Made by a program: the position numbers and the translations under genes. A DNA stretch of 64,000 bases from positions 5,580,001 to 5,644,000 of the forward strand of contig NZ_FMIB01000002.1 of NCBI RefSeq assembly GCF_900091475.1. Direction: 5' to 3'. Origin of the DNA: Micromonospora chersina. GTDB lineage: Bacteria; Actinomycetota; Actinomycetes; Mycobacteriales; Micromonosporaceae. Shown here one piece after another: positions 8,344-19,622 of the stretch. The notes under the pieces are model-generated. The model was not told where the DNA came from and ran no database searches. It saw nothing but the letters and a program-made list of their open reading frames with translations. Within the stretch, counting starts at the first letter, position 1; each line of letters starts with the position of its first letter.

Positions 8344-10944
8344 TCACTGCTTGAGCATGTTGTCCAGCATCAGCGCGCAGCGGATCAGCCCGAGGTGGCT
8401 GTACGCCTGCGGGTGGTTGCCCAGCCCGCGCTCTGCCAGCGGGTCGTACTGCTCGGGGAGCAGCCCGGTCGGCCCGGCCGTGTCGACCATCTGCGCGAAC
8501 AACTCCTCCGCGTCGGTGCGCCGGCCGGTGCGCAGGTACGCCTCGATCAGCCACGCCGTGCAGATGTGGAAGCCGCCCTCCCGGCCGGGCAGGCCGTCGT
8601 CCCAGTGGTACCGGTAGACGACCGGGCCGCTGCGCAGCTCCGCCTCGATCTTGAGCACCGTGGACAGGAAGCGCGGGTCGTCACCGGCGAGCAGCCCGGA
8701 GATGCCGATCCAGAGCGACGAGGCGTCCATCTCCTCGTACCCGTAGGCGACGCTGTACGCCTCCGCCTCCGGGTGCCAGCCGTGCTCCAGCACGTTGTCG
8801 GCGATCCGGTCGCGCAGCTCGACCCACTCCGGCCGGTCCTCGCCGCCGTGCTGCCGCACCACGTGCAGCGCCCGGTCGACGGTCATCCAGAGCATGACCT
8901 TGGAGAACACGTGGTGCCGGGGTGGGAGGCGGGCCTCCCAGATGCCGTGGTCGGGCTCGTGCCAGCGGCGGCGGACCGCCTCGACCATGTTCTCCAGCAC
9001 CCGCCACTCGTCCTCGCGTACCGAGCCACGGGCGTCGGCCACCGCGGCGATCAGGTCGGCGACCGGGCCGAAGACGTCGAGCTGGAGCTGGTGGTTGGCG
9101 AGGTTGCCGACCCGGACCGGCCGGGAGCCGGCGTAGCCGGGCAGGGTGTCGATGACCGCCTCGGCGCCCAGCTCGTAGCCGTCGACCGTGTAGAGCGGGT
9201 GCAGCCGCTCCGGGTGCCCGCCGGTGCGGTCGATGACGCCGTCGACCCAGCGCAGCAGGCCCTCGGCCTCCTCGGTGGAGCCGAGGTCCACGAGCGCGCG
9301 GGCGGTCATCGCCGCGTCCCGCAGCCAGCAGTAGCGGTAGTCCCAGTTCCGGACGCCGCCCAGCTCCTCGGGGAGCGAGGTGGTCGCCGCGGCGAGGATC
9401 GAGCCGGTCGGCTCGTGGCAGAGCCCGCGTAGGGTGAGCGCGCTGCGGGCCACCAGGTCCCGGGCGGTGGCGGGCAGCCGCAGCGAGGCCACCCAGTCCT
9501 TCCAGGGCTGCTCGGCGGCGGCCTGCCGCTCGTGGATGGGCACCCGGTGGTGCTCCAGGCTCTGGGTGCCGAAGCGCAGCTCCAGCACCACCTGGCCGCC
9601 GGCGGCCGACAGGTCCACCACGGCCTTGGCGGACTCGTAGCCGGCGTCGCTGGTGACCTCCCACTCGACGCCCGGCGAGTAGAGCGCCACCGGCTCGTTG
9701 GAGCCGAGCACCAGCAGCCCGTCGTCGAGCGGCTGGAGCTGCACGGCGACCTGACCGAACTCGGGACGCGGGGCGAACTCGATCCGGGCGCGCCCGGTGC
9801 CGCTGAGCACCCGGACCAGTGTCGAGTCGCCGGTGACGACCGCCGGGCCGTCCGGCGTGGTCTCCCGCGCCGGCAGGTCCAGCCAGTCGGTCACGGTCAG
9901 GCCGGACCAGCGGGTCTCCACGGTCATGGTGTTGCTGCGGTAGCGCTGGCCCAGCGGGATGCCGCCCCGCTGGGGGCCGACCGTGAAGTGCCCGGCCGGG
10001 CTGCCGCCGACCAGGTCGGCGAAGATCGCCGCCGAGTCCGGCTTCGGGTGGCACAGCCAGGTGATCTTGGCCTCGGGGGTGACCAGCGCGACCGTGCGGC
10101 CGTTGGCCAGCATCGAGTGCCGCTCGATCGGCACCGCCCGCTCGCCGAAGAGCCAGTGCCGCCGGGTCTCCAGCAGCAGGCCCAGCGCCCGCGCGGCCTC
10201 GATGGGCTCGGCCACCCGGTAGTCGGCCTGGGTGTCGCCCGGGCCGATCTTGATGCCGACGTCCGGCCCGTGCAGGTTGCCGAAGGCGTTCTCGTCGGTG
10301 ACGTCGTCGCCGATGAACAGCACGGCGCTGGCCGCGAGCTGGGTCCGGAGCTGGTCGACCGCGGTGCCCTTGTGGGTCGCCACCACCGACAGCTCGATGA
10401 CCTCCTTGCCCTGGGTGACGGTGACGTCGTCCCAGGTGGCGGGGCCGCTGCGGACCGCCTCGATGGCCGCGGCCGCGATCTGCGGGTCGACCCCGCGGGT
10501 GTGCACGGCGACGCTGGCCGGCTTGCGCTCCAGGCGTACGCCCGGGTGGGCCGCCGCGATCTCGCGCAGCTCGTTGCGGAGCCGGTGCCGGACCGCGATC
10601 AGCTCCGGGGTGAGCCGCTCGACGAAGCCGATGTCGAACTCGGAGCCGTGGCTGCCGACGAGGTGCACCTCGCTGGGCAGCCGGGAGAGCGTCGCCAGGT
10701 CGCGCAGCGCACGGCCGGACACCACCGCGACGCTCGTCTGCGGCAGGGACGCGAGGGCACGGACCGCGGCCACCGACTCGGGCAGCGGCACGGCCTTGCT
10801 CGGGTCCTCGACGATCGGGGCCAGGGTGCCGTCGTAGTCGCAGGCGACCAGGAGCTGGGGGACCCGGGCGATCCGGCCGATGGCGGCACGCAGCTCGGGA
10901 TCCATCACCCCGCCGTGCGGAGTGGTGGTGGCAGGAGAGCTCAC
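8344..10944 (-). CDS. trehalose-6-phosphate phosphatase fused to a GH15 glycoside hydrolase
   Basis: 866 residues from GTG 10944, which overlaps the otsA stop by four bases. The first 250 or so residues are an OtsB-type HAD phosphatase: [14 protein letters not shown] (nucleophile Asp), [18 protein letters not shown] and [10 protein letters not shown]. The remaining 600 residues form a glycoside hydrolase family 15 (glucoamylase/trehalase-like) module, recognisable by [43 protein letters not shown] and [16 protein letters not shown]. The otsA partner makes trehalose-6-phosphate, which the first domain would dephosphorylate. GH15 proteins of actinobacteria include trehalases, so the same polypeptide may also hydrolyse the product. 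An upstream extension of the frame into otsA is an artefact. Confidence 0.9.
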   Translation of the reverse strand: MSSPATTTPHGGVMDPELRAAIGRIARVPQLLVACDYDGTLAPIVEDPSKAVPLPESVAAVRALASLPQTSVAVVSGRALRDLATLSRLPSEVHLVGSHGSEFDIGFVERLTPELIAVRHRLRNELREIAAAHPGVRLERKPASVAVHTRGVDPQIAAAAIEAVRSGPATWDDVTVTQGKEVIELSVVATHKGTAVDQLRTQLAASAVLFIGDDVTDENAFGNLHGPDVGIKIGPGDTQADYRVAEPIEAARALGLLLETRRHWLFGERAVPIERHSMLANGRTVALVTPEAKITWLCHPKPDSAAIFADLVGGSPAGHFTVGPQRGGIPLGQRYRSNTMTVETRWSGLTVTDWLDLPARETTPDGPAVVTGDSTLVRVLSGTGRARIEFAPRPEFGQVAVQLQPLDDGLLVLGSNEPVALYSPGVEWEVTSDAGYESAKAVVDLSAAGGQVVLELRFGTQSLEHHRVPIHERQAAAEQPWKDWVASLRLPATARDLVARSALTLRGLCHEPTGSILAAATTSLPEELGGVRNWDYRYCWLRDAAMTARALVDLGSTEEAEGLLRWVDGVIDRTGGHPERLHPLYTVDGYELGAEAVIDTLPGYAGSRPVRVGNLANHQLQLDVFGPVADLIAAVADARGSVREDEWRVLENMVEAVRRRWHEPDHGIWEARLPPRHHVFSKVMLWMTVDRALHVVRQHGGEDRPEWVELRDRIADNVLEHGWHPEAEAYSVAYGYEEMDASSLWIGISGLLAGDDPRFLSTVLKIEAELRSGPVVYRYHWDDGLPGREGGFHICTAWLIEAYLRTGRRTDAEELFAQMVDTAGPTGLLPEQYDPLAERGLGNHPQAYSHLGLIRCALMLDNMLKQ

Positions 10945-12344
10945 GCCGCCTCCGCATCGGTGACGCCGAGCTCGGTCAGGAACGACTTGGCCCAGTGGCC
11001 CACGTCGTGGCTGCGCAGGTGGCGTTGCATTATCCGCATCCGGCGTCGGGCCTCGGGTTTCTCGACGTGCACGGCGCGCAGCAGCGCGTCCTTGACCGCG
11101 TCGGGGTCGTGCGGGTTGCACAGGAACGCCTGGCGCAGCTCGGTGGCGGCGCCGGCGAACTCACTGAGCACGAGCGCGCCGCCCTGGTCGGCGCGCGATG
11201 CGACGTACTCCTTGGCCACCAGATTCATTCCGTCTCGCAGCGGGGTCACCATCATCACGTCGGCCGCGACGTACATCGCGGCCAGTTCGGAGCGACTGTA
11301 CGACTGATGCAGATAATGCACCGCCGGCACGCCGACCCGTCCGAATTCGCCATTAATCCGGCCTACCTCGCGCTCCACCTTCACGCGAAGTGCCTGGTAG
11401 TGCTCCACGCGCTCGCGGCTCGGTGTGGCGACCTGCACCATAACCGCGTCCGGCACTGTCAACTTTCCGTCAGCGAGGAGTTCGCGGAACGCCTTCAGCC
11501 GGAGCTCGATGCCCTTCGTGTAGTCGAGCCGGTCGACGCCCAGGATGATCGTCTTCGGGTTGCCCAGCTCCTCGCGGATCTGCTTGGCGCGGGCCTGGAT
11601 CGCCGGGTCCTCGGCCAGCCGCTCCATCTCCCGGGTGTCGATCGAGATGGGGAACGCGCCGGCCTTCACCTGCCGGCCGTCGACCTGGATCATCTGCCCC
11701 TCGTAGCGCAGGCCGAGCAGGTGCCGGGCCAGCCGCACGAAGTTCTGCGCCGCCAGCCGCTGCTGGAAGCCGACCAGGTCCGCGCCGAGCAGGCCGCGCA
11801 GGATCTCGGTGCGGAACGGCATCTGCATGAACAGCTCGATCGGCGGGAACGGGATGTGCAGGAAGAACCCGATCCGCAGGTCCGGCCGCAGCTCGCGGAG
11901 CATCGCCGGCACGAGCTGGAGCTGGTAGTCCTGCACCCAGACCGTGGCGCCCTCGGCCGCGACGTCCGCCGCGGCCTCCGCGAACCGGGCGTTGACCAGC
12001 CGGTACGCCTCGCGCCAGCGCCGCTTGTAGGCCGGGGTCTCGACCGCGTCGTGGTAGAGCGGCCAGATCGTCGCGTTCGACTGCCCCTCGTAGTAGCGCT
12101 CCAGCTCCTCGGCGCTCAGCGGCACCGGGTGCAGCCGGATCCCCTCCAGGTCGAAGGGCTCGGGGGCGGCGCCGGTGCCGCCGGCCCAGCCGACCCACGT
12201 GCCCTGGTGCTCGGCGAGCACCGGGTGCAGCGCGGTCACCAGACCGCCCGGGCTGCGTCGCCACTGCCGCTCCCCTTCGGGTGTGCTCACCTCGTCGACC
12301 GGCAGTCGGTTCGCCACAACGACAAAGGAGCTACGGACGGTCAC
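10941..12344 (-). CDS. otsA: alpha,alpha-trehalose-phosphate synthase (UDP- or ADP/GDP-glucose dependent)
   Basis: 467 residues, GT20 family, the usual OtsA length. Start GTG 12344 follows a GGAGG ribosome site. Diagnostic stretches are [51 protein letters not shown], the donor-binding [17 protein letters not shown], and [16 protein letters not shown] with [10 protein letters not shown] near the end. It joins a nucleotide-activated glucose to glucose-6-phosphate in the cytoplasm. The next gene (phosphatase-GH15 fusion) overlaps its stop, so the two steps of trehalose formation are made from one transcript. Confidence 0.95.
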   Translation of the reverse strand: MTVRSSFVVVANRLPVDEVSTPEGERQWRRSPGGLVTALHPVLAEHQGTWVGWAGGTGAAPEPFDLEGIRLHPVPLSAEELERYYEGQSNATIWPLYHDAVETPAYKRRWREAYRLVNARFAEAAADVAAEGATVWVQDYQLQLVPAMLRELRPDLRIGFFLHIPFPPIELFMQMPFRTEILRGLLGADLVGFQQRLAAQNFVRLARHLLGLRYEGQMIQVDGRQVKAGAFPISIDTREMERLAEDPAIQARAKQIREELGNPKTIILGVDRLDYTKGIELRLKAFRELLADGKLTVPDAVMVQVATPSRERVEHYQALRVKVEREVGRINGEFGRVGVPAVHYLHQSYSRSELAAMYVAADVMMVTPLRDGMNLVAKEYVASRADQGGALVLSEFAGAATELRQAFLCNPHDPDAVKDALLRAVHVEKPEARRRMRIMQRHLRSHDVGHWAKSFLTELGVTDAEAA

Positions 12345-12651
12345 GATCGGCCACCTCCGGGTGCTGACGGGTCCACCGCGATGAGCGTACTGAGCGTAGC
12401 TGCGGCGTCTGGTGCCCCGTGCCTGAGTTCCCTACCCGTCCCAGAAGGGCCGAATCCTCATCGTGATCTTGTCGACAGCCGCGGCGCGGCGTGCTCCGGG
12501 GGCGGGGTGATGTGGGCGGAGCGGGGCGTACCTGTCAGGATTGAGGATGGCGTGCGCGCGGCCGGCCCCGGCCGGCGGCGGCGGGCGGACCTCACGGCCC
12601 GCGCCCGCGCCCGCCAGCTCGCGATCGCAACCGACGGAGGTAGCCCGCACC
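12345..12651. promoter_or_regulatory. divergent intergenic region between otsA and ettA (307 bp)
   Basis: No gene is supported here. It must hold the promoters for the leftward otsA pair and rightward ettA. The otsA ribosome site is at the left edge and the ettA site CGGAGG is at 12635-12640. The ettA frame is open upstream to 12541, but that part encodes low-complexity Arg/Pro/Ala sequence outside the family and is best read as untranslated leader. I see no clear -35/-10 pair. Confidence 0.5.
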
Positions 12652-14320
<1,669 letters not shown>

Positions 14321-14328
<8 letters not shown>

Positions 14329-14764
14329 CAAGTTCGTCTACGACTGCACGCTGCGCTGGTCCGACCTGGACGCGTACGGCCACGTCAACAACTCGCGCTT
14401 CCTCACGCTCTACGAGGAGGCGCGGGTCGCCCTGATGTTCGCCGGCGGCCGGGCGTGGGGAGTGGGCTCGTTCGCGGACGGGGTCGTCATCCGCCGGCAC
14501 GAGGTCGACTACCTGCGTCCGGTCGACTACGCGCTGGGCCGGGACACCGCGGAGGCGGCCCCGACGGTCCGGATCGAGCTCTGGGTCGAGGAGATCAAGG
14601 CCGGCTCGTTCACGGTCGCCTACGAGCTGTACGACCGGGAGGTGCTGGCCAGCCGGGCCCGCTCGGTGCTGGTCCCGTTCGACCTGGCCGCGCAGCGGCC
14701 GCGCCGGATCTCCGCCGACGAGCGGGCCTTCCTGCTCCGGTACGCGCCCGGGCTGCCGGCATGA
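14321..14764 (+). CDS. acyl-CoA thioesterase, 4HBT hotdog family
   Basis: 147 residues from GTG 14321, inside the last codons of ettA. The hotdog-fold motif RWSDLDAYGHVNNSRFLTLYEEAR carries the catalytic Asp of the YbgC/FcbC group, followed by VVIRRHEVDYLRPVDY. Such enzymes hydrolyse short- or medium-chain acyl-CoA thioesters, and the substrate is unknown. A thioesterase next to ettA is also found in mycobacteria (Rv2475c close to Rv2477c), which supports a conserved pair. Confidence 0.88.
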
Positions 14765-15429
14765 CCGCGCCGGCCACCGGTCACGGGCTGGACGGGGTGG
14801 CCGACGCGGGCGCCTTCCTGGCCCGCCTCGTCCGGCTGGACCCGGGCATCCTGGTCCGGCTCCGGCCGGTGCCGGGAGCCGCGCGTACGGCCCTCTGGGC
14901 GCGGCTGCCGTGGGACGTGCTCGTGGTGCGCACCGTCCCCGGCACGGCGCCGGGCGACGCCACGGTCGCGGCGTCCGAGTTGCTGGCGGAGCTGTCGGCC
15001 GGCGGCGCGACGCTGCCCCGGCGCCGGGACGACGGGTGGCGCTGGCCGTTGCCGCCGGCGGCCAGCCGGGCCGTGGAGGCGGTGCCCGCGACCGAGGTCC
15101 AGCGGATCGCCGCCGCGGCGGCCGGGACGCTGCGCGAGGCGTCCGCCCACGGCGTGGCCGGTCGGGCGGTGGGCCAGCGGGCCCTGCGGGACGCGCTGCT
15201 CGACCATGTCGCGGTGGTGGTGACGCCCGACGACGCGCCGGACGCCCCGGTGGAGGTGCCGCAGCGGCTGGTGCAGGGGCTGGTCCGGATGGGCTTCCTC
15301 GGCGCCGGCGACGTTCAGGTGCGTGTCGCGGGCCGTTGGGTCGGGCTCGTCGGACCGTACGGAGCGGCCTGGTCGCGGAAGGTCGCAGAGCTCGCCGTGA
15401 CGCCCACCAGGGGTCGTCCGAACGGATGA
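14761..15429 (+). CDS. conserved actinobacterial protein of unknown function
   Basis: 222 residues from ATG 14761, overlapping the thioesterase stop by ATGA. It is Ala/Val/Arg-rich, mainly alpha/beta in character, with no signal peptide or membrane segment. Recognisable stretches are LVRLDPGILVRLRP at the front, LPWDVLVVRTVPG, RALRDALLDHVAVVVTPDD and VPQRLVQGLVRMGFLG near the end. I recall proteins of this type next to thioesterase/ettA in other actinomycetes but cannot name a function. Translational coupling suggests a function shared with the thioesterase. Confidence 0.75.
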   Translation: MTAPATGHGLDGVADAGAFLARLVRLDPGILVRLRPVPGAARTALWARLPWDVLVVRTVPGTAPGDATVAASELLAELSAGGATLPRRRDDGWRWPLPPAASRAVEAVPATEVQRIAAAAAGTLREASAHGVAGRAVGQRALRDALLDHVAVVVTPDDAPDAPVEVPQRLVQGLVRMGFLGAGDVQVRVAGRWVGLVGPYGAAWSRKVAELAVTPTRGRPNG

Positions 15430-15560
15430 CCCCTGTTCGTTCTTCCGGTTTGGGGCAGCCGTTGGGGGGATGCCTCATGCCGGCTGTCCGGGTACCGTCC
15501 ATCCTCGGATCCAACGCACCGTAGGCGACTGGATCCGCTGGGGAGTGAGGTGCGCGAGCG

Positions 15561-16145
15561 ATGCCGTGGTGGTCATGGCGCCCCGGTCCCGCCAGTGGCG
15601 GCGATCCGGAAACTCGAAGCGGGATCACAGTGGATGACACCGTCCGGGTCGGACCACCGACCCCCCGTCAGCCGGCGGACGACGCCGCGGCCGCCGAGCG
15701 GCCCGTGATCGCCGACATGCCGGCAACCGTCGCACCGGTCACCCTCGGCCGGGTCTGCGACGCGCTCGACCTGCTCGACGTGCGCTACCTGGCCGACGGC
15801 GACGGCAACCTGCTGGCCATGTGGGAGCGGCACGCCGTGCTCGTCACCCTGGAGGGCCCCGAGGACGAGATCCTGGTCATGCGGGCCCGGCCGCACGCGA
15901 CGGTCCCGCCGGACTGGGCCGACCGCGCCTACCGGGTGGTCAACGAGTGGAACCACACCCGGCGGTTCTGCAAGGCGTACATCGGCGACCCGACCGAGCG
16001 TGGCCAGCTGCCCATCTACGCCGAGCTCCAGGTCCCGCTGGGGGCGGGCACCCACGACGCGCTGCTTGTCGAGATGCTCGACTGCGGCGCGGCGGTGGCC
16101 ACCACCTTCGTCGACTGGCTGCACGACGAGGGCGCCCTGCTCTGA
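15561..16145 (+). CDS. YbjN domain-containing protein
   Basis: 194 residues. The YbjN-type core (about residues 55-190) has VTLGRVCDALDLLDVRYLADGDGNLLAMW, VVNEWNHTRRFCKAYIGD and a hydrophobic C-terminal TFVDWLHDEGALL. In actinobacteria these proteins resemble type III secretion chaperone folds and are annotated as sensory transduction regulators, but the molecular role is not established. The first 30 residues (MPWWSWRPG) look unstructured. A GTG at 15631 is an alternative start, and neither start has a strong ribosome site. Confidence 0.8.
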   Translation: MPWWSWRPGPASGGDPETRSGITVDDTVRVGPPTPRQPADDAAAAERPVIADMPATVAPVTLGRVCDALDLLDVRYLADGDGNLLAMWERHAVLVTLEGPEDEILVMRARPHATVPPDWADRAYRVVNEWNHTRRFCKAYIGDPTERGQLPIYAELQVPLGAGTHDALLVEMLDCGAAVATTFVDWLHDEGALL

Positions 16146-16175
16146 CCGCTCCGGCACGCCCGGGCGGCCGGCCGG

Positions 16176-16595
16176 TCAGCCCTCGGTCGCCGGGTCCTCC
16201 ATGACGTTCACCATGAAGTACGCGGCCCGCTCCAGGTAGTCCCAGAGCGCGGCGGCGAGCTGCGGCGGCAGGTCCAGCCGGTCCACCGCCCGGCGCATGT
16301 GGCGCAGCCAGGCGTCCCGCTCGACCGCGCCGATCCGGAAGGGCGCGTGCCGCATGCGCAGCCTCGGGTGACCGCGCTGCTCGGAGTAGGTGTGCGGGCC
16401 ACCCCAGTACTGCATGAGGAAGAGGGTCAGCCGGTCCGCCGCGGGGCCCAGGTCCTCCTCCGGGTACATCGGCCGCAGCAGCGGGTCGGTGGCGACGCCG
16501 GCGTAGAACTCGTCCACCAGCTTGCGGAAGGTGGGTTCGCCGCCGATCGCCTCGAAGAGGGTCATCGACTCGCCAGGGGAAGTCACGTCACCCAT
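16176..16595 (-). CDS. glbO: truncated haemoglobin, group II (GlbO type)
   Basis: 139 residues including a ten-residue N-terminal extension. The two-over-two globin signatures are clear: TyrB10 in DEFYAGV (Y31), TyrCD1 in RPMYPEEDL (Y44), YWGGPHTYSEQRGHPRLRM, proximal HisF8 in RMRHAPFRI (H83) and TrpG8 in ERDAWLRHM (W96). TyrCD1 plus TrpG8 is the trHbO pattern. These cytoplasmic haem proteins bind O2 tightly and are linked to NO or peroxide handling and to respiration. The M. tuberculosis glbO gene sits near the HNH and pepN genes, as here. ATG at 16565 (MTLFEAIGG) is a second possible start. Confidence 0.93.
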   Translation of the reverse strand: MGDVTSPGESMTLFEAIGGEPTFRKLVDEFYAGVATDPLLRPMYPEEDLGPAADRLTLFLMQYWGGPHTYSEQRGHPRLRMRHAPFRIGAVERDAWLRHMRRAVDRLDLPPQLAAALWDYLERAAYFMVNVMEDPATEG

Positions 16596-16645
16596 CCTGC
16601 CAGGTGCCGCCCGGGGGCGGCTTGCGCCCACCGCCGGAGCGGGAC

Positions 16646-18019
16646 TCAGGTCACCGCGTGCCGGCGTCGGCTGCGCTCGCCGGCCCGGTCGCCCGCGGCC
16701 GTGGCCCGGGCCGGGGTGTGCGTGCCGCGCCCCGCCATGGCGGCCGTCGCGGCGGATTCCGCCCGGGCGACCTCGACGGCCGCCTCGATCGTCCGGGGAT
16801 GCGGCCAGGTGAGCACCGCGAGCAGCATCAGCAGCACGCCGGCGGCGCTCCACAGCCCGACCACCGAGGGGATGGTGAACCGTTCGGCGAGGGCGCCCGT
16901 GGCCAGCACGGCGGCGCCCTGGATGATCTGGGTCCCGCTGGCCATCACGCCGAACGCGCGGGCCCGGTAGCCGTCCGGCAGCACCTGGACGAAGAGGCCG
17001 TTGGCGACCGGGATGAGCCCGGCCACCGCGAAGCCGCACGCGGCCGCGAGGAGCGCCACCACGATGGGCGGCGGGTCGAGCAGCGCCGGGACGAGCACCG
17101 CCGGGGCGATCACCGCGAGCGGGCGCATCAGGGCCAGCCGGCGGGCCGGGGCGACGAGCCGGCCCACCATCAGCCCGCCGAGGATGTAGCCGACCGGGTT
17201 GGCGGCCATGATGACCGCCTGGGCGGTGCCGGTGTCCATGCCGTCCCCGCTCCGCTCCGCGGCCCAGGCCGCGGCGAGCCCCTCGGGGACGATCGAGAAG
17301 ACCATCGCGCTGAAGACCAGCACGGCGATGGCGCGCAGCACCGGGCGGCCGAAGACGAGCCGGAACCCCTCGGCGGTCTCCCGCAGCAGGTGACTGCGGT
17401 GCGCCTCGGTCATGGCGGGCGGCCGGTTCCGCAGGCCGAAGCGGACCAGCGCGGCGGAGAGGCCGAAGGTGGCCGCGTTGATCAGCAGCGCGGCGGCCGG
17501 GTTGACCACGGCGATCGCCGCGCCGAGCAGGTAGCCGAGGACCTGGGCGGCCTGCCCGGTGCTCGCGGAGACGGACAGGCCGAGCACCAGCCGGTCGCCG
17601 GCCAGGATCTGTGGCATCAGCGCCGACCGGGCGGCCTGGCTCGGCGGGTTGGCCAGCGTGGTCGCGAAGATCAGGGCGAGGATCGCCCAAGGCGGCATCC
17701 CGGGCAGGGCGACAAGCACCATGAGGGCCATCCGCACCAGGTCGCAGGCCACCATGACCTGCCGGTACCGGTAGCGCTCCGCGAGCGCGGAGAGCAGCGG
17801 ACCGCCGACCAGCCAGGGCAGGTAGCTCGCCGCGAACGCGGCGGCCGAGAGCGCCACCGAGTCGGTCTGCCGGTAGACCAGGACGGTGACCGCGGCCTTC
17901 GCGACGTAGTCACCGATCCAGGACAGAGCGCTTGCCGTGAAGAGGACACGGAACTCCGCGAGGCCGAACAATTCGCGGAAGCTTGCCGGGCCCTCCTGGG
18001 CGGGTCGCTCGTCGGACAC
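16646..18019 (-). CDS. MFS transporter
   Basis: 457 residues, with about 12 hydrophobic segments between residues 20 and 410. Start GTG 18019 is chosen because GGAGG lies five bases upstream; the open frame continues to 18157 but that part is hydrophilic and lacks a site. The N-terminal half has FRELFGLAEFRVLFTASALSWIGDYV and ALAERYRYRQVMVACDLVRM, typical of the MFS_3/enterobactin-exporter-like branch (drug or siderophore exporters). The last 50 residues are a soluble Ala/Arg-rich tail. The substrate is unknown. A hairpin lies 85-111 bp upstream of the start. Confidence 0.88.
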   Translation of the reverse strand: MSDERPAQEGPASFRELFGLAEFRVLFTASALSWIGDYVAKAAVTVLVYRQTDSVALSAAAFAASYLPWLVGGPLLSALAERYRYRQVMVACDLVRMALMVLVALPGMPPWAILALIFATTLANPPSQAARSALMPQILAGDRLVLGLSVSASTGQAAQVLGYLLGAAIAVVNPAAALLINAATFGLSAALVRFGLRNRPPAMTEAHRSHLLRETAEGFRLVFGRPVLRAIAVLVFSAMVFSIVPEGLAAAWAAERSGDGMDTGTAQAVIMAANPVGYILGGLMVGRLVAPARRLALMRPLAVIAPAVLVPALLDPPPIVVALLAAACGFAVAGLIPVANGLFVQVLPDGYRARAFGVMASGTQIIQGAAVLATGALAERFTIPSVVGLWSAAGVLLMLLAVLTWPHPRTIEAAVEVARAESAATAAMAGRGTHTPARATAAGDRAGERSRRRHAVT

Positions 18020-18103
18020 CGTCGCCTCCATCGTTCCCGGGCTGGCCACTCTTGATGGCCCGACCTGGGAACCGTCGTCAGATCTACGGATCAGCGAGGA
18101 CAC

Positions 18104-18130
18104 GAGCACGCTCCTTTGGGGAGCGTGTTC
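18104..18130. promoter_or_regulatory. 11-bp stem hairpin upstream of the MFS gene
   Basis: GAGCACGCTCC (18104-18114) pairs with 18120-18130 across a five-base loop, with one G-T pair. It lies in the upstream region of the leftward MFS gene and could be an operator or an RNA leader structure. It is too far from the mscS stop (18281) to be that gene's obvious terminator, although that reading is possible. Confidence 0.35.
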
Positions 18131-18280
18131 ACCGGATTCTGCCCGATCGTCTGACAACTGGCTAGGGTGAACGGATTGATCGTCGCATCTCCGACTGAAC
18201 GAACGGACGATACCCGAGGGGCCGCGCGGTGCGCGACCCCCGAAAATCGTCCCGCCCGTCCCGCTGACCGGGGGTCGGCG

Positions 18281-19336
18281 TCAGGTGGCCCCGCCGGTGC
18301 CCGTCTCGCCCGGGGCCGCGGCGCGGGGCGGCAGCCCCGGGTAGAGCCGGGCCGCCGCGATCCGCGCGGTGATGCCCGAGTTCTCCAGCGCCTCGGCGAG
18401 CCGCCGGCGCAGCTCGCGGCCGACCGCGAACTGCCCGTCGGCGGTGGTCTTGACGACGGTACGGATCACCGCCCCGTCGACCGTCACCTGCTCGACGCCG
18501 AGCACCTCCGGCTCCTCGACGATCTGGGGCGACAGCTCCGGGTCCAGCGCGACCGAGGCGGCCGCCGTACGCAGCACCGCGGTGGCCTCCTCGGTGCCGG
18601 CGAAACCGATCGGCAGGTCGACCACGACGAGCGCCCAGCCCTGGCTCTTGTTGCCGACCCGGACGATCTCGCCGTTGCGGATGTACCAGAGCACGCCCCG
18701 GCCGTCCCGGACGGTGGTGACCCGCAGGCCCACCGCCTCCACCACGCCGGTCGCCTCGCCCAGGTCGACGGTGTCGCCGACGCCGTACTGGTCCTCGATC
18801 AGCATGAACAGGCCGGCGATCAGGTCCTTGACGAGGCTCTGCGCGCCGAAGCCGAGGGCCACGCCCGCGATGCCGGCGCTGGCCAGCAGCGGCGCCAGGT
18901 CGAAGCTGAACTCCTTGAGCACCATGAGCAGCGCGATGCCGAAGATGAACGCCGTGACCATGCTGCGCAGCACCGAGCCGATGGCCTCGGCGCGCTGGCG
19001 CCGCCGCTCCGGCACGAACTGCTCCGGGTCGAGCGAGGCGCTGGGGATCCGCTCGCGCAGCGGGCGGAGCATGGTGGGCACCGCGCCCTCGGTGGTGGTC
19101 CGCACCAGCCGGTTGATGGTGCGGTGCAGCGCCCAGCGGGCGGCCACGGCGAGCAGCAGGATCAGCACGATCCGCAGCGGCTTCAGGACGATCCAGTAGC
19201 TGCCCTCGGCGAACCAGGCCGAGCCGGTGATGTCGTAGACGTTCTTGCACCAGGTGTCGGTGCGGCAGTCGACGGACGGGGACGGGCTCGGCTCGACGGC
19301 GGACAGCGCATGGAGCAGCAGGTTGGCGGGACTCAC
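18281..19336 (-). CDS. MscS-family small-conductance mechanosensitive channel
   Basis: 351 residues from GTG 19336. An N-terminal periplasmic-type segment with two cysteines (VDCRTDTWCKNVYD) precedes a first membrane helix (about 60-85), a second around 135-160 (VLRSMVTAFIFGIALLMVL) and the pore helix DLAPLLASAGIAGVALGFGAQSLVKDLIAGLFMLIEDQ, the classic MscS TM3. The cytoplasmic beta domain follows (GDTVDLGEATGVVEAVGLRVTTVRDGRG). The channel opens with membrane tension to release solutes after hypo-osmotic shock. It fits well near a trehalose pathway, though they are not in one operon. Confidence 0.92.
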   Translation of the reverse strand: MSPANLLLHALSAVEPSPSPSVDCRTDTWCKNVYDITGSAWFAEGSYWIVLKPLRIVLILLLAVAARWALHRTINRLVRTTTEGAVPTMLRPLRERIPSASLDPEQFVPERRRQRAEAIGSVLRSMVTAFIFGIALLMVLKEFSFDLAPLLASAGIAGVALGFGAQSLVKDLIAGLFMLIEDQYGVGDTVDLGEATGVVEAVGLRVTTVRDGRGVLWYIRNGEIVRVGNKSQGWALVVVDLPIGFAGTEEATAVLRTAAASVALDPELSPQIVEEPEVLGVEQVTVDGAVIRTVVKTTADGQFAVGRELRRRLAEALENSGITARIAAARLYPGLPPRAAAPGETGTGGAT

Positions 19337-19468
19337 CCTGCTTTCGTACCGCAACGCCGCTGGGCGTCCGCTGGCGACCCGCCCGCCTCCCGCCGACGGG
19401 GCGGCCAACCGATCATGCCGGGCAGAACCGGTCATCGTGGCACAGGCGGAGACAGCTTCCCGAGGGTA

Positions 19469-19495
19469 CCCCGGATTAGTGCGTGCAATCCGGGG
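19469..19495. promoter_or_regulatory. 9-bp perfect inverted repeat in the mscS/HNH divergent region
   Basis: CCCCGGATT (19469-19477) is the exact reverse complement of 19487-19495, with a nine-base spacer. It lies between two divergent genes, so it cannot be a terminator for either, and an operator is the simplest reading. The rest of the 286-bp gap shows only the strong GGGAGG ribosome site for the HNH gene. Confidence 0.4.
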
Positions 19496-19622
19496 CGCGA
19501 TCAGGGACTATTGGCGCAACGGACGTCGGTGATCCGGCCGGCGTCGGTGTCGTTCCCCGCTGCCCGCGGGGCGCGCCCGGCGCCATGGTGGCCGGAGCGG
19601 CTGGACCGGGAGGGTGAGCGCG

